From: Streptomyces sp. SW4 | Lineage (GTDB): Bacteria > Actinomycetota > Actinomycetes > Streptomycetales > Streptomycetaceae | Direction: 5' to 3' | Assembly: GCA_003248315.1 (NCBI GenBank) | Contig: QKWM01000001.1 | Span: 806,001 to 870,000, forward strand | DNA length: 64,000 nucleotides | Shown: positions 49,527 to 59,419 of the stretch, piece after piece | Layout: the number at the start of each line of letters is the position of its first letter | Numbering within the stretch: the stretch's first letter is position 1 | Translations under genes and position numbers: made by a program | Notes under the pieces: generated by a model | Databases searched by the model: none | Told to the model about the DNA's origin: nothing | Seen by the model: only the letters and a program-made list of their open reading frames with translations

Positions 49527-49716
49527 CCTCACCGCCGTCCACCGGACGCCCGGTCGTCGGTTCGGCCGCACCCCGCGCACCCGACGGACGACGGCGGGGT
49601 CGTCCGATCGGTTGACCGCCCCCGGACCGCCGGGTGGTGCCGGCCGCGGGCGCGGCGGGTGGTGCGGGGCACGCCGTCGGGGTGACCGTGACCGGCGCCG
49701 GGTCAGCGGCCTCCGG

Positions 49717-50693
49717 TCACTCCTGCCCGGACGGCGCCGGCTCCGACGCGGCCTCCGGCGCGGCTCCCGCCTCGGCTCCCGTGGTCCCGCTGCCGGTTCC
49801 GGCCCCGGCATCCTTCCCGGACTCGGCTGCGGATGCGCCAGCGGGCGCGGCCTGTGCGGTGTCGGCGGCGGTGTAGTAGACGGAGGTTCCCTGCTTGCTG
49901 CGCTGCGCCTCGTTGCGGGCCACCAGGCTCTCCAGCGTGGTGCGCACGACGTTGGCCTTGATGCCCCGGTCCGGGTGCTCCTGACCGAGAGCCGTGGCGA
50001 CCTCGGCGGCGGAGCGCGGCTCCCGCTGCCCGGCGAGGTGCTCGCGGACGAGCGTCACCAGGGTCGGCCGGGCCTGCCGCGAGGAGGTCTCCTTGCGCGC
50101 CGCGGACTTCGGCGCCGCGGCCGCCTTCCCGGCGGTCGCCTTCCGGGCCGTCGCCTTGCCCGAACCGGCCTTCCCCGCCGGGACTTGGCCGTGGACGCCT
50201 TGCGCGCCGTACTCCTGCCCGGCGAAGCCTTCCCCGCGGCGGCCTTGCCGACGGCGGCCTTGCTCGCGGCCCTGCCGGCGGAGGTCTTGCGGGCGGAGGT
50301 CTTGCCGGCGGAAGCCTTGCGGGCCGGCGACGCGACGGCAGCCTTCTTGGCCGTCGCCTTCTTGGCCGCCGGCTTCTTCGCCGCCGCCTTCCTCGTGCGG
50401 GTCCGGCCGCCCTCGGTCGGCTCCTCCGCGGGCTCGGAGCGCGGCGCGGGGACCACGGCGCCGTCGACTGCGCCGGCGGCGTCGGTACCGGCCGCGGCGG
50501 GGGACGCGCCGAGCGCCTCCTGCATGGCCACCAGCAGCGCGTGATCGTGCCGCAGCTCCGCCAGTTGCTGCTCCAGGGAGGCGATCTCCTGAGCGATACG
50601 TTCCTGCTCCTTGGTGTTGCGTTCCAGGTCGCTCGTCACCTGGGCGGCGTACTGCGACGACAGTTCGGTGGACCGGACCGTGCTCTCGGACAT
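49717..50693 (-). CDS. Coiled-coil, Lys/Ala-rich protein with winged-helix end
   Basis: About 325 residues. An N-terminal coiled coil (RNTKEQERIAQEIASLEQQL and AELRHDHALLVAMQEALGAS) leads into a histone-H1-like Lys/Ala repeat (AAKKPAAKKATAKKAAVASP, SARKTSAGRAASKAAVGKAA), then a winged-helix-like part (LVTLVREHLAGQREPRSAAE, VATALGQEHPDRGIKANVVR, TTLESLVARNEAQRSKQGTS) and an acidic Ala/Gly tail. The combination suggests nucleoid or DNA-bridging activity. One -1 break near 50180. Confidence 0.75.
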
Positions 50694-50852
50694 GGACTGA
50701 CTCTCCTTCGCGGGGCAGTTCGCGACTGCGTCGGTCGTTGTGAGGAGAGATGGTACGGATGAACCGGCCTGTCCGGTGGTTCCGGTACCGCGGTCGTTGC
50801 CCGCGTAACGTGCGCGACCAGGAAGTCGTCCGTACGGCGAAAGGCTGAGTCC

Positions 50853-51686
50853 ATGAGCAACTGGCGGTTGACCCGCACCGTCGACACCCTTGCCGGGACG
50901 GTCCGTTGGGACCGTCTCGGGGACCCCGGCGCCCCCGCCGTGGTGCTGCTGCACGGCACCCCGTTCTCGTCGTACGTCTGGCGTGCGGTGGCCCGGTCGC
51001 TGGCCCACCGGTTCCAGGTGTTCGTGTGGGACATGCCCGGCTACGGGACCTCCGAGATGTCCGAGGGGCAGGACGTCTCCCTCGCCGCGCAGGGCAGGGT
51101 GTTCCGCGCCCTGCTGGACCACTGGGAGCTGGAGCGTCCCTCGGTCGTGGCGCACGACTTCGGCGGCGCCGTCGCCCTGCGCGCCCGTCTGCTGCACGGC
51201 GCGCCCTACCGCCGGCTGGCGCTGGTGGACCCTGTCGCACTGGCGCCCTGGGGGTCGCCCTTCTTCCGGCTGGTCGGCGAACACCCTCACGTGTTCGAGC
51301 AGTTGCCGCCCGCCCTGCACCGCGCACTGGTGCGCGAGTACGTCTCCTCGGCGAGCAGCCCGGGCCTGCACCCGGCGACGCTCGACCGGCTCGTGGAGCC
51401 CTGGACCGGCGAACGCGGACAGCCCGCCTTCTACCGCCAGATCGGGCAGGCCGACCAGCGCTTCACCGACGAAGTCCAGCCCCGCTACGGCGAGTTGGAC
51501 CTGCCGGTGCTGGTCTGCTGGGGCGAGGACGACGCCTGGATCCCCGCGGCCAAGGGGCGCGAGCTGGCGGAGGCGGTCCCCGGAGCCCGGCTGCGCCTGA
51601 TCCCGGGCGCCGGCCACCTGGTCCAGGAGGACGCGCCCGCCGAACTCACGGCCGCGCTCGTGGACTTCCTCGACGGCCGCGACTGA
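50853..51686 (+). CDS. Alpha/beta hydrolase with Asp nucleophile (dehalogenase/epoxide hydrolase type)
   Basis: An intact 277-residue enzyme. VVLLHGTPFSSYVWRAVARS is the oxyanion-hole region, SVVAHDFGGAVALRARLLHG places Asp in the nucleophile elbow as in haloalkane or fluoroacetate dehalogenases and epoxide hydrolases rather than Ser, VLVCWGEDDAWIPAAKGREL carries the second acid, and GAGHLVQEDAPAELTAALVD the catalytic His. The substrate is unknown. ATG 50853 follows AAAGG. Confidence 0.88.
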   Translation: MSNWRLTRTVDTLAGTVRWDRLGDPGAPAVVLLHGTPFSSYVWRAVARSLAHRFQVFVWDMPGYGTSEMSEGQDVSLAAQGRVFRALLDHWELERPSVVAHDFGGAVALRARLLHGAPYRRLALVDPVALAPWGSPFFRLVGEHPHVFEQLPPALHRALVREYVSSASSPGLHPATLDRLVEPWTGERGQPAFYRQIGQADQRFTDEVQPRYGELDLPVLVCWGEDDAWIPAAKGRELAEAVPGARLRLIPGAGHLVQEDAPAELTAALVDFLDGRD

Positions 51687-51691
51687 CGATC

Positions 51692-51726
51692 CCGGCCCAC
51701 GGGGGTGCCGGACCCCGGTGGGCCGG
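51692..51726. terminator. Bidirectional hairpin after the hydrolase gene
   Basis: CCGGCCCAC at 51692-51700 pairs with GTGGGCCGG at 51718-51726, and the inner GGGGG/CCCC extends the stem. It separates the hydrolase and the converging CcdA gene. Confidence 0.75.
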
Positions 51727-51767
51727 TCCGCCGGACGCGGACGCCGACGCTCCTTCGAAGGACCGCC

Positions 51768-52621
51768 TCACCCGCTCTGCCGGCTTCGCCCGCGGCCGCG
51801 CCCCCGCAGCGCAGGGGCGACCAGGACCGCCAGCGACACGGCCGCCGCGAGCACGGCCAGCGTGCCCAGCAGCGCCCGGTCGGAGACGACGTCGCCGACA
51901 CGCGCGAGGCGCTGCTCCCAGGCGAACTCCGTGTCGACGCCCATCGGCGACGGCAGCGCGGAGGTGCCGTCGAACAGCAGGAACATCGCGCCCAGCACCA
52001 TGAACAGGACCCCTCCGGCCAGCTGGGTGGAGTGCAGCCGCAGCGGCCCGAGCCGCACCGGCCGCCCGCGCAGCCAGCGCCGCCGGCCCAGGTCGAAGCG
52101 GTCCCACAGGGCCGCCAGGACGAAGACCGGCACGGCCATGCCCAGCCCGTACACGGCGAGCAGCGCACCGCCGCGCCAGGGATCACCGCCCATCGCGGCG
52201 ACCGCGAGGACGCTGCCGAGAATGGGCCCGGCACAGAAACCGGCCAGCCCGTACACCGCGCCCAGCGCCAGCACCGACAGCGCGGAGCCCGAACGGCGCG
52301 CACCGGCGGACCGCTGGAGCCGGCGCGAACCGAACCCAGGCCCAGCAACTGCGCCGCACCGAGCGCGATGACGAGCCAGCCGCCCACGGTGACGAGCAGG
52401 TCCCGGTGCCCGTAGAAGAGACGCCCGGCGAGCGAGCCGGCCACGCCGAGCGGCACCATCGTCAGGCACAGCCCCGCGTAGAACAGCACCGTCCGCCCCA
52501 GCAGCCGGGTGCGGCTGGTGAAGGAGTACGCGAAGAAGGCCGGCAACAGCAGGGCCGAGCAGGGGCTGAGCAGCGCCAGCAGCCCGCCGAGGAAGGCGAC
52601 GGCGAACCCCGGGTCACTCAT
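51768..52621 (-). CDS. CcdA/DsbD-like membrane electron carrier
   Basis: About 285 residues with six or more membrane helices. MSDPGFAVAFLGGLLALLSP and CSALLLPAFFAYSFTSRTRL contain the first CcdA Cys (SPCS) and AVYGLAGFCAGPILGSVLAV the second Cys. Such proteins move reducing equivalents from thioredoxin across the membrane. One -1 break near 52330. Its ATG overlaps the TGA of the thioredoxin-like gene upstream, so the two are translationally coupled. Confidence 0.85.
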
Positions 52622-53356
52622 CGCCGCCGCCCCCGGCGTGCGCGGCCCGCGCCGCCTCGATCGCCTCGGTGAAGGTCTTCGTCGGCTGGGCGCCGAGGAT
52701 CGGCCGGCCGTTGACGAGGAACGCCGGCGTGCTGGAGACACCGAGCGCGTACCCCTCCTCGGCGTCCCGGCCCACCGCCGCCTCGGCGGCGGGGAGCCCA
52801 GGTCAGCGCGGAAGCGGTCGATGTCCTTCACCCCGGCCTGCTCGGCCATGCCGAGCAGTTCCCGCTCGGCGAACGCCCCGAGTTCCGTTCGCGCGGCTCG
52901 GCGTACACCAGGTCGTGGAACTGCCAGAACCGGCCCTGCCGGCCCGCCGCCCACGCCGCGCGGGCCGCCCGCTCGGACTCCTCGCCGAAGATGGGGTAGT
53001 TGCGCCACTCGATGCGCAGCACACCCCGCTCCACGAAGTCGCGCAGCAGGACCGGCTTCGTCTCCCGGGCGAACCGGCCGCAGTAGGGGCACTGGAAGTC
53101 GGAGTACTCGATCAGCACGACGGGGCGTCCGGCTTCCCCAGCGCGTACGGATCGCCGGCGTCGCGCCGGGCCAGGGCGAGCAGCGCCGGGTCGGCGGGCG
53201 CGGCCGTGGCCGGCGGGTCCGACGCGGCGGCGCGGGCGGGCGGGCCGTCCGGTTCCCCGCCGCCGCGGAAGGCGACGACGGCGACGACCAGGGAGGCCAC
53301 GAGGACGAGGGCGGCGACGGTCAGCCGCAGCCGGGACGGACGGGAGGAAGGGCCAT
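52618..53356 (-). CDS. Membrane-anchored DsbA-like thiol oxidoreductase
   Basis: About 245 residues. After MALP a membrane anchor (RLRLTVAALVLVASLVVAVV), then VVLIEYSDFQCPYCGRFARE with the CPYC redox pair, EWRNYPIFGEESERAARAAW and a C-terminal GVSSTPAFLVNGRPILGAQP with the cis-Pro loop. It probably oxidises or isomerises disulfides of exported proteins with electrons passed by CcdA. Breaks near 52800, 52890, 53125 and 53345. Confidence 0.85.
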
Positions 53357-53412
53357 GGTGCGACTCCTGGAAACGAGTGAAGAGTTCGGGGCGGCCGGGT
53401 GCCGGCCGGTGT

Positions 53413-53934
53413 TCAGGCCCGCTTCGGCAGCGGGCAGGCCTCGGCCGTGGACAGCCGGCGCAGCGTCGCCTCGGCCAGCAGGACCAGCGAGGCGACGGCG
53501 AGGAGCGGTTGCAGCGGGGCCCAGTACGTCAGCGCACCGGAGGCGCCCGCCAGCAGCAGGACCACCTTGTTGCAGACCGGGCAGCCCACGGCCAGGAACG
53601 CCAGCAGGCCGCCGGCGGATCCGAGCCGGGCACCCGGACCGGCGATCGACGGGCCGGCGGCCGGCGGGCCGTCCGGGTGCCGGCCGGTGCCGGGGAGCCG
53701 GACGAAGGTGGCCAGGAGCAGCCCGGCGAGCACGGCGGTGGCCGCCAGCACGGGCCGGTTCCACCACTCGACGGGCACGGCACGGCTGAACAGGGGCGAG
53801 GGCACGACCGCGGTGGGCACGCCCACGGCCACGGCGGTGAGTACGGCACCGGCGCCCGCGACCGCCCACCGGGCGGGCCGCCAGGACGCGAGGGCCGCTC
53901 CCGCCCGGCGCATCGACCGGGAGGAGGAAGGCAT
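53413..53934 (-). CDS. Membrane protein with CPVC motif
   Basis: An intact 173-residue membrane protein with about four membrane helices: WAVAGAGAVLTAVAVGVPTA, PVLAATAVLAGLLLATFVRL, and SAGGLLAFLAVGCPVCNKVV followed by LLLAGASGALTYWAPLQPLL. The CPVC motif at a helix end suggests a thiol role together with the CcdA and DsbA genes next to it on the same strand. It ends AEACPLPKRA. No domain is recognised. Confidence 0.75.
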   Translation of the reverse strand: MPSSSRSMRRAGAALASWRPARWAVAGAGAVLTAVAVGVPTAVVPSPLFSRAVPVEWWNRPVLAATAVLAGLLLATFVRLPGTGRHPDGPPAAGPSIAGPGARLGSAGGLLAFLAVGCPVCNKVVLLLAGASGALTYWAPLQPLLAVASLVLLAEATLRRLSTAEACPLPKRA

Positions 53935-53988
53935 GGGAAGAGGACTCCGTTCGGACCGGATCTGACAGGACGCGGCGGGAGGGCCGGT

Positions 53989-54548
53989 CTAGATCCTCAG
54001 AACGGTGACGGGGGCGCGGCTCGGTGGCGCGAGGGACGCGGCGCCGGTGGCCGGCGGGAACGCCTGCGGTGACCTGTCACCGGCCGTCGTCGCGGCGCCC
54101 GCGGCGGCCGGGGCGTCCGGGAGGCGCAGGTCCGCGCGTGCCGTGGGCTCGGCGGGGAGCCCCTGCCTGCCGCACTTGCGGGGCGCCTCGGGGCCCGGTC
54201 CGGCCGTCTCCTCCGCCGCGGCCGGCGCGCGGCGCGCCTCGTCCCCGGCGTCGGCGGCACCCTCACCGAGGGAATCCTCACCGAGGGAATCCTCACCGAC
54301 CGAACGGCCGGCGGCGGAACGGTCGGCGGAGGAAGCCGGGCCCAGGCCCGGGCCCTGGGCCGGAGCGAGGACGGGGCCGGCGGCGAAGGACGTGCCCGCG
54401 GCGGGCGCCGGGCCGGGGTCTGCGGCGAGTGCGGCGGCCGGACGGTTCGCCCCGCCGCCGCGCACAGCACCGCGACCACCAGGGCCACCAACGCCAGCAC
54501 ACAGCGCACCGCGGACACCGCTCGCGGGGACGCGCTGCGCTCGGACAT
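53989..54548 (-). CDS. Secreted/low-complexity protein of unknown function
   Basis: About 187 residues. A membrane or signal segment (VSAVRCVLALVALVVAVLCA) follows MSERSASPRA; the rest is Ala/Pro/Gly-rich with GEDSLGEDSLGEGAAD, an internal repeat of 5 residues, and ends SRAPVTVLRI. One Cys pair (RKCGRQG and CAAAG) could be reactive. A -1 break lies near 54455. No family is recognised. Confidence 0.6.
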
Positions 54549-54624
54549 GGTGACGGGCTCCTGCGGGGACGACTCTGCGGAGGCCACCCTACCCACCGGC
54601 CCGGCGGTGCGGTGCGCCCCCGCG

Positions 54625-54735
54625 CCACCGGGGCGTCGCCCGCCCGAGCCACCGGGGTGTCGCCCCCCCGTGCCACCGGGTGTCGCCCCCCGTCGCCGGG
54701 GTGTCGCCCCCCGTCGCCGGGGTGTCGCCCGCCGC
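54625..54735. repeat. 24/21-bp minisatellite in a divergent gap
   Basis: Five copies: two of 24 bp (54625, 54649) and three of 21 bp (54673, 54694, 54715), consensus CCACCGGGGTGTCGCCC followed by C-rich spacing. It fills much of the gap between the divergent genes at 54548 and 54818. Confidence 0.85.
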
Positions 54736-54817
54736 GCCGCCGGTACGCCGGGCCGAGTACCCCGGAGTACTCCCCGTGCCGGACGACGGACGGGCCCCGC
54801 CCGGCAGCGTGGTGGAC

Positions 54818-55326
54818 GTGAAACTCAGCCGACCCGCACGCCGGGCATTCCTCGTCGTCCATGTCACCGCCTCCGCGAGCTGGCTCGGGCTCACCCTCGG
54901 CCTGCTCGCCCTCGGACCACCGCGGCCACCACCGGCTCGGCGGTGACCGTGGAGGCCTCCGTGAGGGCCATGAAGCTCTTCGCCGACCTGCTGCTGCTCC
55001 CGGTCGCGTTCCTCACCCTGCTCAGCGGCCTGGTACTGGCCCTCGGCACCTCGTGGGGCCTCGCCCGGCACCGCTGGGTGTGGACCAAGTTCTGGCTCAC
55101 CCTCGCCACCACCACCGCCACGGCCTTCGCCCTGCGCCCCGGGTGAACACGGCCGTCGCCGCCGTCGCCGGCGGCGGACCCCTCCCGACGCCGGTGAGGT
55201 CCTGTTCGGACCGGCCGTCTCACTGACCGCCTACGTCTTCATGACGGCCGTCTCCGTCCTCAAACCCTGGGACCGACCCGGCGCGGCCGCCGGCTGCGCG
55301 CCTCGGCCGGCGCCCGCCGCTCAGCT
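54818..55326 (+). CDS. Hypothetical four-helix membrane protein
   Basis: About 165 residues over several frames: RRAFLVVHVTASASWLGLTL, AMKLFADLLLLPVAFLTLLS, GLVLALGTSWGLARHRWVWT and SLTAYVFMTAVSVLKPW form helices, with a short Arg-rich end. It resembles small integral-membrane proteins common in Streptomyces. Breaks near 54920, 55145, 55185 and 55280 make the exact end uncertain. Confidence 0.65.
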
Positions 55327-56045
55327 CATCCGGCGTCGCCGGACACGCTCAGCACCTCGGACGGTTCCGGGGCCCGGACGTCGAGTGGCTCGTCGAAGCG
55401 GCCGAAGGACGTCGTCGTACGGTAGTCCGGGCCCTCGTACACCGTCCGGAGCAGGTAGGGCCTGCCCTCAGCCGCCACGTAGAAGGTGTACGTCGCGCCC
55501 TTGTCCGCCTCGTCGGTCACCACCACGCGGCGCGCCTCCCGCCCGTCGACGCGCGCGGACCCGGCCTGCTTCGCCGTGCCGAAGGAGTCGAACCGCCGGG
55601 TGCACGAGGACAGCCCGTCGTCCGGCCGGGCGGTGTCGGCGGGCCTCTTCGCCCACAGCCGTGTCTCGCCGGCGACGGCCCCGTCCCGGTCCCCTGCCCC
55701 TTCCCCTTCCACGCCTGGAGGTAGGCGCGGTCCGGGCGGACGTAGTCCGTCTCGCCGATGCGGATCTGCTCCAGGGTCGCGCCGGTCTTCGACCAGGTCG
55801 TCCGCGACGTGCACCGGCTCTTCAGATCGGTCACCAGACGGTTGGTCACCTCGTCGCCGCCGGCGGCCGGGCGGTGGTGACGTCGACGGTCACGGACGAC
55901 AGCTCCCGCATGGTGGCGTTGGCCTCGTCGAGCAGCTCGCCGGCCGATCCGGCACCGTCCCGTCCGCCGTCGCCGCACGCCGTGCCGGCGGCCCCAGCAG
56001 CGCACAGGTCAGCGCGGCCCTCACCATCGCGGTCGTGGTCCGCAT
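55326..56045 (-). CDS. Secreted lipoprotein (LppX/LolA-like fold)
   Basis: About 245 residues. MRTTTAMVRAALTCALLGAA ends, after frame correction, in a lipobox before GDGG. The mature part TVDVTTARPAAGGDEVTNRL, WKGKGQGTGTG, ADTARPDDGLSSCTRRFDSF, RRVVVTDEADKGATYTFYVA and YLLRTVYEGPDYRTTTSFGR resembles the LolA-like lipid-carrier lipoproteins of actinomycetes. Breaks near 55700, 55800, 55870 and 55985. Confidence 0.72.
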
Positions 56046-56150
56046 CGCACTCCTCCGCCCGCCCGCTGTCCGAGATCGACGGGGGCCGAGCCTAGCAAGC
56101 GGTGGAAAACCCGTGGCCGGGCCGGTGGGCCGGGGCCTACCGTCGCCCGC

Positions 56151-56887
56151 ATGGCAGACGAGTCCTTCACCGACCCACGCCTCGCCGCGATCTACGACGT
56201 GCTGGACCCGACCGCAGCGACCTCGACCCCTATCTGCGGCTGGCCCGGGAACTGGACGCGCGCCGTGTGCTGGACATCGGCTGCGGTACGGGGTGTTCGC
56301 GCTGGCCCTGGCCGGCCGTGGCGTGGACGTCGTCGGCGTCGACCCGGCCCGCGCCTCCCTCGACGTGGCCCGGAGCAAGCCCGGCGGTGACCGGGTGCGC
56401 TGGCTCCACGGCGACGCGACGACGCTTCCCCGCTCCGCGTCGATCTGGCGACGATGACCGCGAACGCCGCCCAGGAGATCGTCGACCCCGAGGCGTGGCG
56501 GCAGACCCTGCGCGGGGCGCACGCGGCGCTGCGCCCGGGCGGGCACCTGGTGTTCGAGACCCGGGACCCGGCCCGGCGGGCCTGGGAGGAGTGGACGCCC
56601 CACGCCACGCGGACCCGGACGCCGGTCCCCGGGGCCGGCACCGTCGAGACCTGGTGCGAGGTGCTGGACGTGAGCGGTCCGCTGGTGACCTTCCGGTGGA
56701 CGTACGTCTTCCACGCGGACGGGCAGGTGCTGACGTCCACGTCGACGCTGCGGTTCCGCGGCCGGCGGGAGGTCGAGGACGCGCTGACCGCGGAGGGTTT
56801 CGTGGTCGAGGACGTGCGCGACGCTCCCGACCGGCCGGGCCGGGAGTTCGTCTTCGTCGCGCGCCGCCCCGGCCCCGGGAGGCCTGA
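56151..56887 (+). CDS. Class I SAM methyltransferase
   Basis: About 247 residues. MADESFTDPRLAAIYDVLDP, RRVLDIGCGTGVFALALAGR with VDVVGVDPARASLDVARSKP, MTANAAQEIVDPEAWRQTLR and LRPGGHLVFETRDPARRAWE are seen, then a long C-terminal extension with WCEVLDVSGPLVTFRWTYVF. The substrate is unknown. Breaks near 56215, 56290, 56440 and 56880. Confidence 0.85.
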
Positions 56888-56902
56888 CGGAGGGCGCCGG
56901 GG

Positions 56903-57730
56903 TCAGCCCTCGGCGAGGGCCCGGACCCGGTCCAGCCCGCCGTTGAACCGGTTGTGGTCGCCGACGATCGGACCGGACGAGGTGTACTGCCACATCGTGT
57001 ACGTGGGCCAGCCGGCGGGCAGCTCGCCGACCGTCGAGGCGTACCGGGCGACCCACAGCGGGTTGTTCGCGGCGAACCCCGTGTGGTTGCCGGTGCACTG
57101 CTTCCACCAGCTGGTCGAGGTGTAGATCACCGCGTCGCGGCCCGTGCGGGCCTTGTAGGTGTTCAGGAAGTCGCGGATCCAGGAGACCATCTGGCTCTGC
57201 GTCTTGCCGTAGCAGGCGTCCCCGTACGGGTTCCACTCGATGTCCAGCACGCCCGGCAGCGTCCTGCCGTCCTTCGACCAGCGTCCGCCGTTGTCCACGA
57301 AGTAGCCCGCCTGGGCGGCGCCGCTCGCGGTGTCGGGCGTCGCGAAGTGGTAGGCGCCGCGGATCATCCCGACGTCGTACGAGCCGTTGTACTGCTGGGT
57401 GTAGTAGGGGTTCTTGTAGTAGGTCCCTCGGTGGCCTTGACGTAGGCCCACTTGACCCGATGTTCCACAGGGACGCCCAGGCGACGTCGCCCTGGTGGCT
57501 GGAGACGTCGACGCCCTCGGTCTGGACGGCCCGGGTGGTGACGGGCGGGCCCTGCTCGCCCTCGTGGGCGAGGACGCCCGTGCCCATCCGGGCGGAACCG
57601 CGGGCCGGTCCCTCGTCGGCGGGGAGGCGGTCGCGGTGTGCAGCGGCAGGAGGAGAGTGGGGGCGGCGAGCAGAAGGCTCGCGGCGAGCACGCGTGAGCG
57701 GCCGAAGGCCCCGGCTATGGCTGAGCGCAT
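56903..57730 (-). CDS. Secreted GH25 lysozyme (muramidase)
   Basis: About 276 residues. A signal peptide (RSRVLAASLLLAAPTLLLPL) is followed by the GH25 barrel: GVDVSSHQGDVAWASLWN, GTYYKNPYYTQQYNGSYDVG, MIRGAYHFATPDTASGAAQA and DGRTLPGVLDIEWNPYGDAC with the catalytic DxE (LDIEW), then VIYTSTSWWKQCTGNHTGFA and GWPTYTMWQYTSSGPIVGDH. It hydrolyses cell-wall peptidoglycan. Breaks near 57425, 57455 and 57600. Confidence 0.9.
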   Translation of the reverse strand: MRSAIAGAFGRSRVLAASLLLAAPTLLLPLHTATASPPTRDRPAVPPGWARASSPTRASRARPSPPGPSRPRASTSPATRATSPGRPCGTSGQVGLRQGHRGTYYKNPYYTQQYNGSYDVGMIRGAYHFATPDTASGAAQAGYFVDNGGRWSKDGRTLPGVLDIEWNPYGDACYGKTQSQMVSWIRDFLNTYKARTGRDAVIYTSTSWWKQCTGNHTGFAANNPLWVARYASTVGELPAGWPTYTMWQYTSSGPIVGDHNRFNGGLDRVRALAEG

Positions 57731-57815
57731 GCCCTCATGGGATCCGCTGCCGCGCCCCGGCGCATCCCACAGCCGCCCATTCGGAGTTGCCCGCGGCCGC
57801 CGCGGGGCGGCGGTG

Positions 57816-58555
57816 TCAGCCGGCCGGCTTCTCCCAGACCGAGACGTGCCGGGTGCTCTCGGCGGTGAACGGCTCCCGCGACCAGTCCTCCCACCGGTCG
57901 CGCAGCCGCAGTCCGGCGAGCCGTGCCATCAGGTCCAGCTCGGCGGGCCACACGTAGCGGAACGGGACGGCCTGGTACTCGGGGCGGCCGTCGACCAGGG
58001 TGACGTAGTGCGAACTCATCGCCTGCGTGACGACGTCGTAGGTGTCGAACGCCCACCCCGTCGGGCCGATCCGGAAGGGCACCGCGGTCTGCCCGGGCGG
58101 GAGCCGGCGCAGGTCCGGCACCCCGACCTCGACGACGAAGCAGCCGCCGGCCGCAGATGCGCGGCGGCGTTGCGGAAGCAGTCCACCTGGGCGTCCTGCG
58201 TCGTCAGGTTGTTGATGGTGTTGTAGACGAGGTAGACGACGGCGAACTCGCCGTCCACGCGCGTCGTCGCGAAGTCCCCGATGGTCACCCCGACGGCGTC
58301 GCCGCCGGGCTTGGCGCGCAGCCGCCGCACCATGGCGCGGGACATGTCGATGCCGTGCACGGGGACTCCGCGGCCGGCCAGCGGGAGCGCGATCCGGCCG
58401 GTGCCGACGCCGAGTTCGAGGGCCGCGCCGTCGCCGGCCAGCTCGGCCAGCAGGTCGACGGCGGGGCCGACCACCTCCGGCCGGAACATGTCCGCGCTCG
58501 ACGCGTCGTAGTCGGCCGCGACGCCCTCTCCGAAGTAACCGTCAGCATCAAGCAT
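57816..58555 (-). CDS. Class I SAM methyltransferase
   Basis: About 246 residues. MLDADGYFGEGVAADYDASS, GAALELGVGTGRIALPLAGR, VPVHGIDMSRAMVRRLRAKP and EFAVVYLVYNTINNLTTQDA are the SAM-binding segments, RLPPGQTAVPFRIGPTGWAF the substrate half. Similar enzymes occur in many Streptomyces loci. One break near 58155. Confidence 0.85.
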
Positions 58556-58855
58556 GCCGGGACGGTACCGCCGGCCCCCGCGCCGGCGCACCCGGATTTC
58601 CCCGCACCGCTCGGGCACGCGACGGTACGGCCGTACGGCCGTGGGCCGGGGCCGGTGCCTCGGCGTCCGCGGGTCCGGCGCACGTGGGATTCCCGGTACC
58701 ACGGGTGTGCACCGCTGCCTCGCCCGCTTCTCGCTTCCCGCCGCCCGCCCGGCAGCTCGGCCGCGCGTCGTTCCGCGGTCGTGGGGGGCCGGTGCGGGCG
58801 GATCGCCCCGCACCGGGGGCACACGGCTGCGTCCGCCCGCCCCGCACCCGACGGC
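58556..58855. other. Intergenic region with a degenerate duplicate of a gene end
   Basis: A 32-bp segment at 58755-58786 matches 58854-58885, the last codons and stop of the downstream methyltransferase gene, at 27 of 32 positions. A GGTACGGCCGTACGGCCGT element near 58622 forms a small inverted repeat. No gene is seen in this 300-bp gap. Confidence 0.6.
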
Positions 58856-59310
58856 TCAGCCGTGCGCCGTTCCCCGGTCGCGGGGCGGCAGCGGGATCTC
58901 GCGCAGGGGCCGGCCGCCGTCGACGAAGAGCCGGCCGCCCGGGCGAGCGCGTCGGCGATGCGTTCCAGCGCCCGCCGCCCCTCCTCCGGGTGGCGCCCGT
59001 CGAGGGCGCCGACGCGCACCGCGAAGACGATGTCGAAGGGGCCCTCGCCGGGTTCCCGGACGAAGTCCTCGGCGCTCGCCCGCCGGACGCTCATCCGGCC
59101 GGACGCGATCTGTGCGGCCGACCCCGCGCGGGCCTGGGCCACCGCCCGGGCGGACCGGTCGACGGCGAGGATGTGCCCCGACGTGAGCCGGGCCGCCACG
59201 GCACGCGCCGCGGCCCCCGGACCGCAGCCGATCTCCAGGACGCGGGACTCGGGGGTCAGCGGCAGCGCGTCGACGATCTCGGCGAGCCGCGGCGAGAGGT
59301 CTCCCGGCAT
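58856..59310 (-). CDS. Class I SAM methyltransferase
   Basis: About 150 residues. MPGDLSPRLAEIVDALPLTP, SRVLEIGCGPGAAARAVAAR, HILAVDRSARAVAQARAGSA and FDIVFAVRVGALDGRHPEEG show the SAM fold; GRLFVDGGRPLREIPLPPRD closes it after a -1 break near 58935. It is short for the family and lacks a clear substrate domain. Confidence 0.82.
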
Positions 59311-59419
59311 GCACCGAGCCTAGGAGCCGACGGCCACCGCTGCCAGGCCCGGAGCCGCCGGCGCTCTCCCGTCGCCGATCCTCGACCGGCCGCACGGCCG
59401 CCGCGTAGGCTTCCCGATC

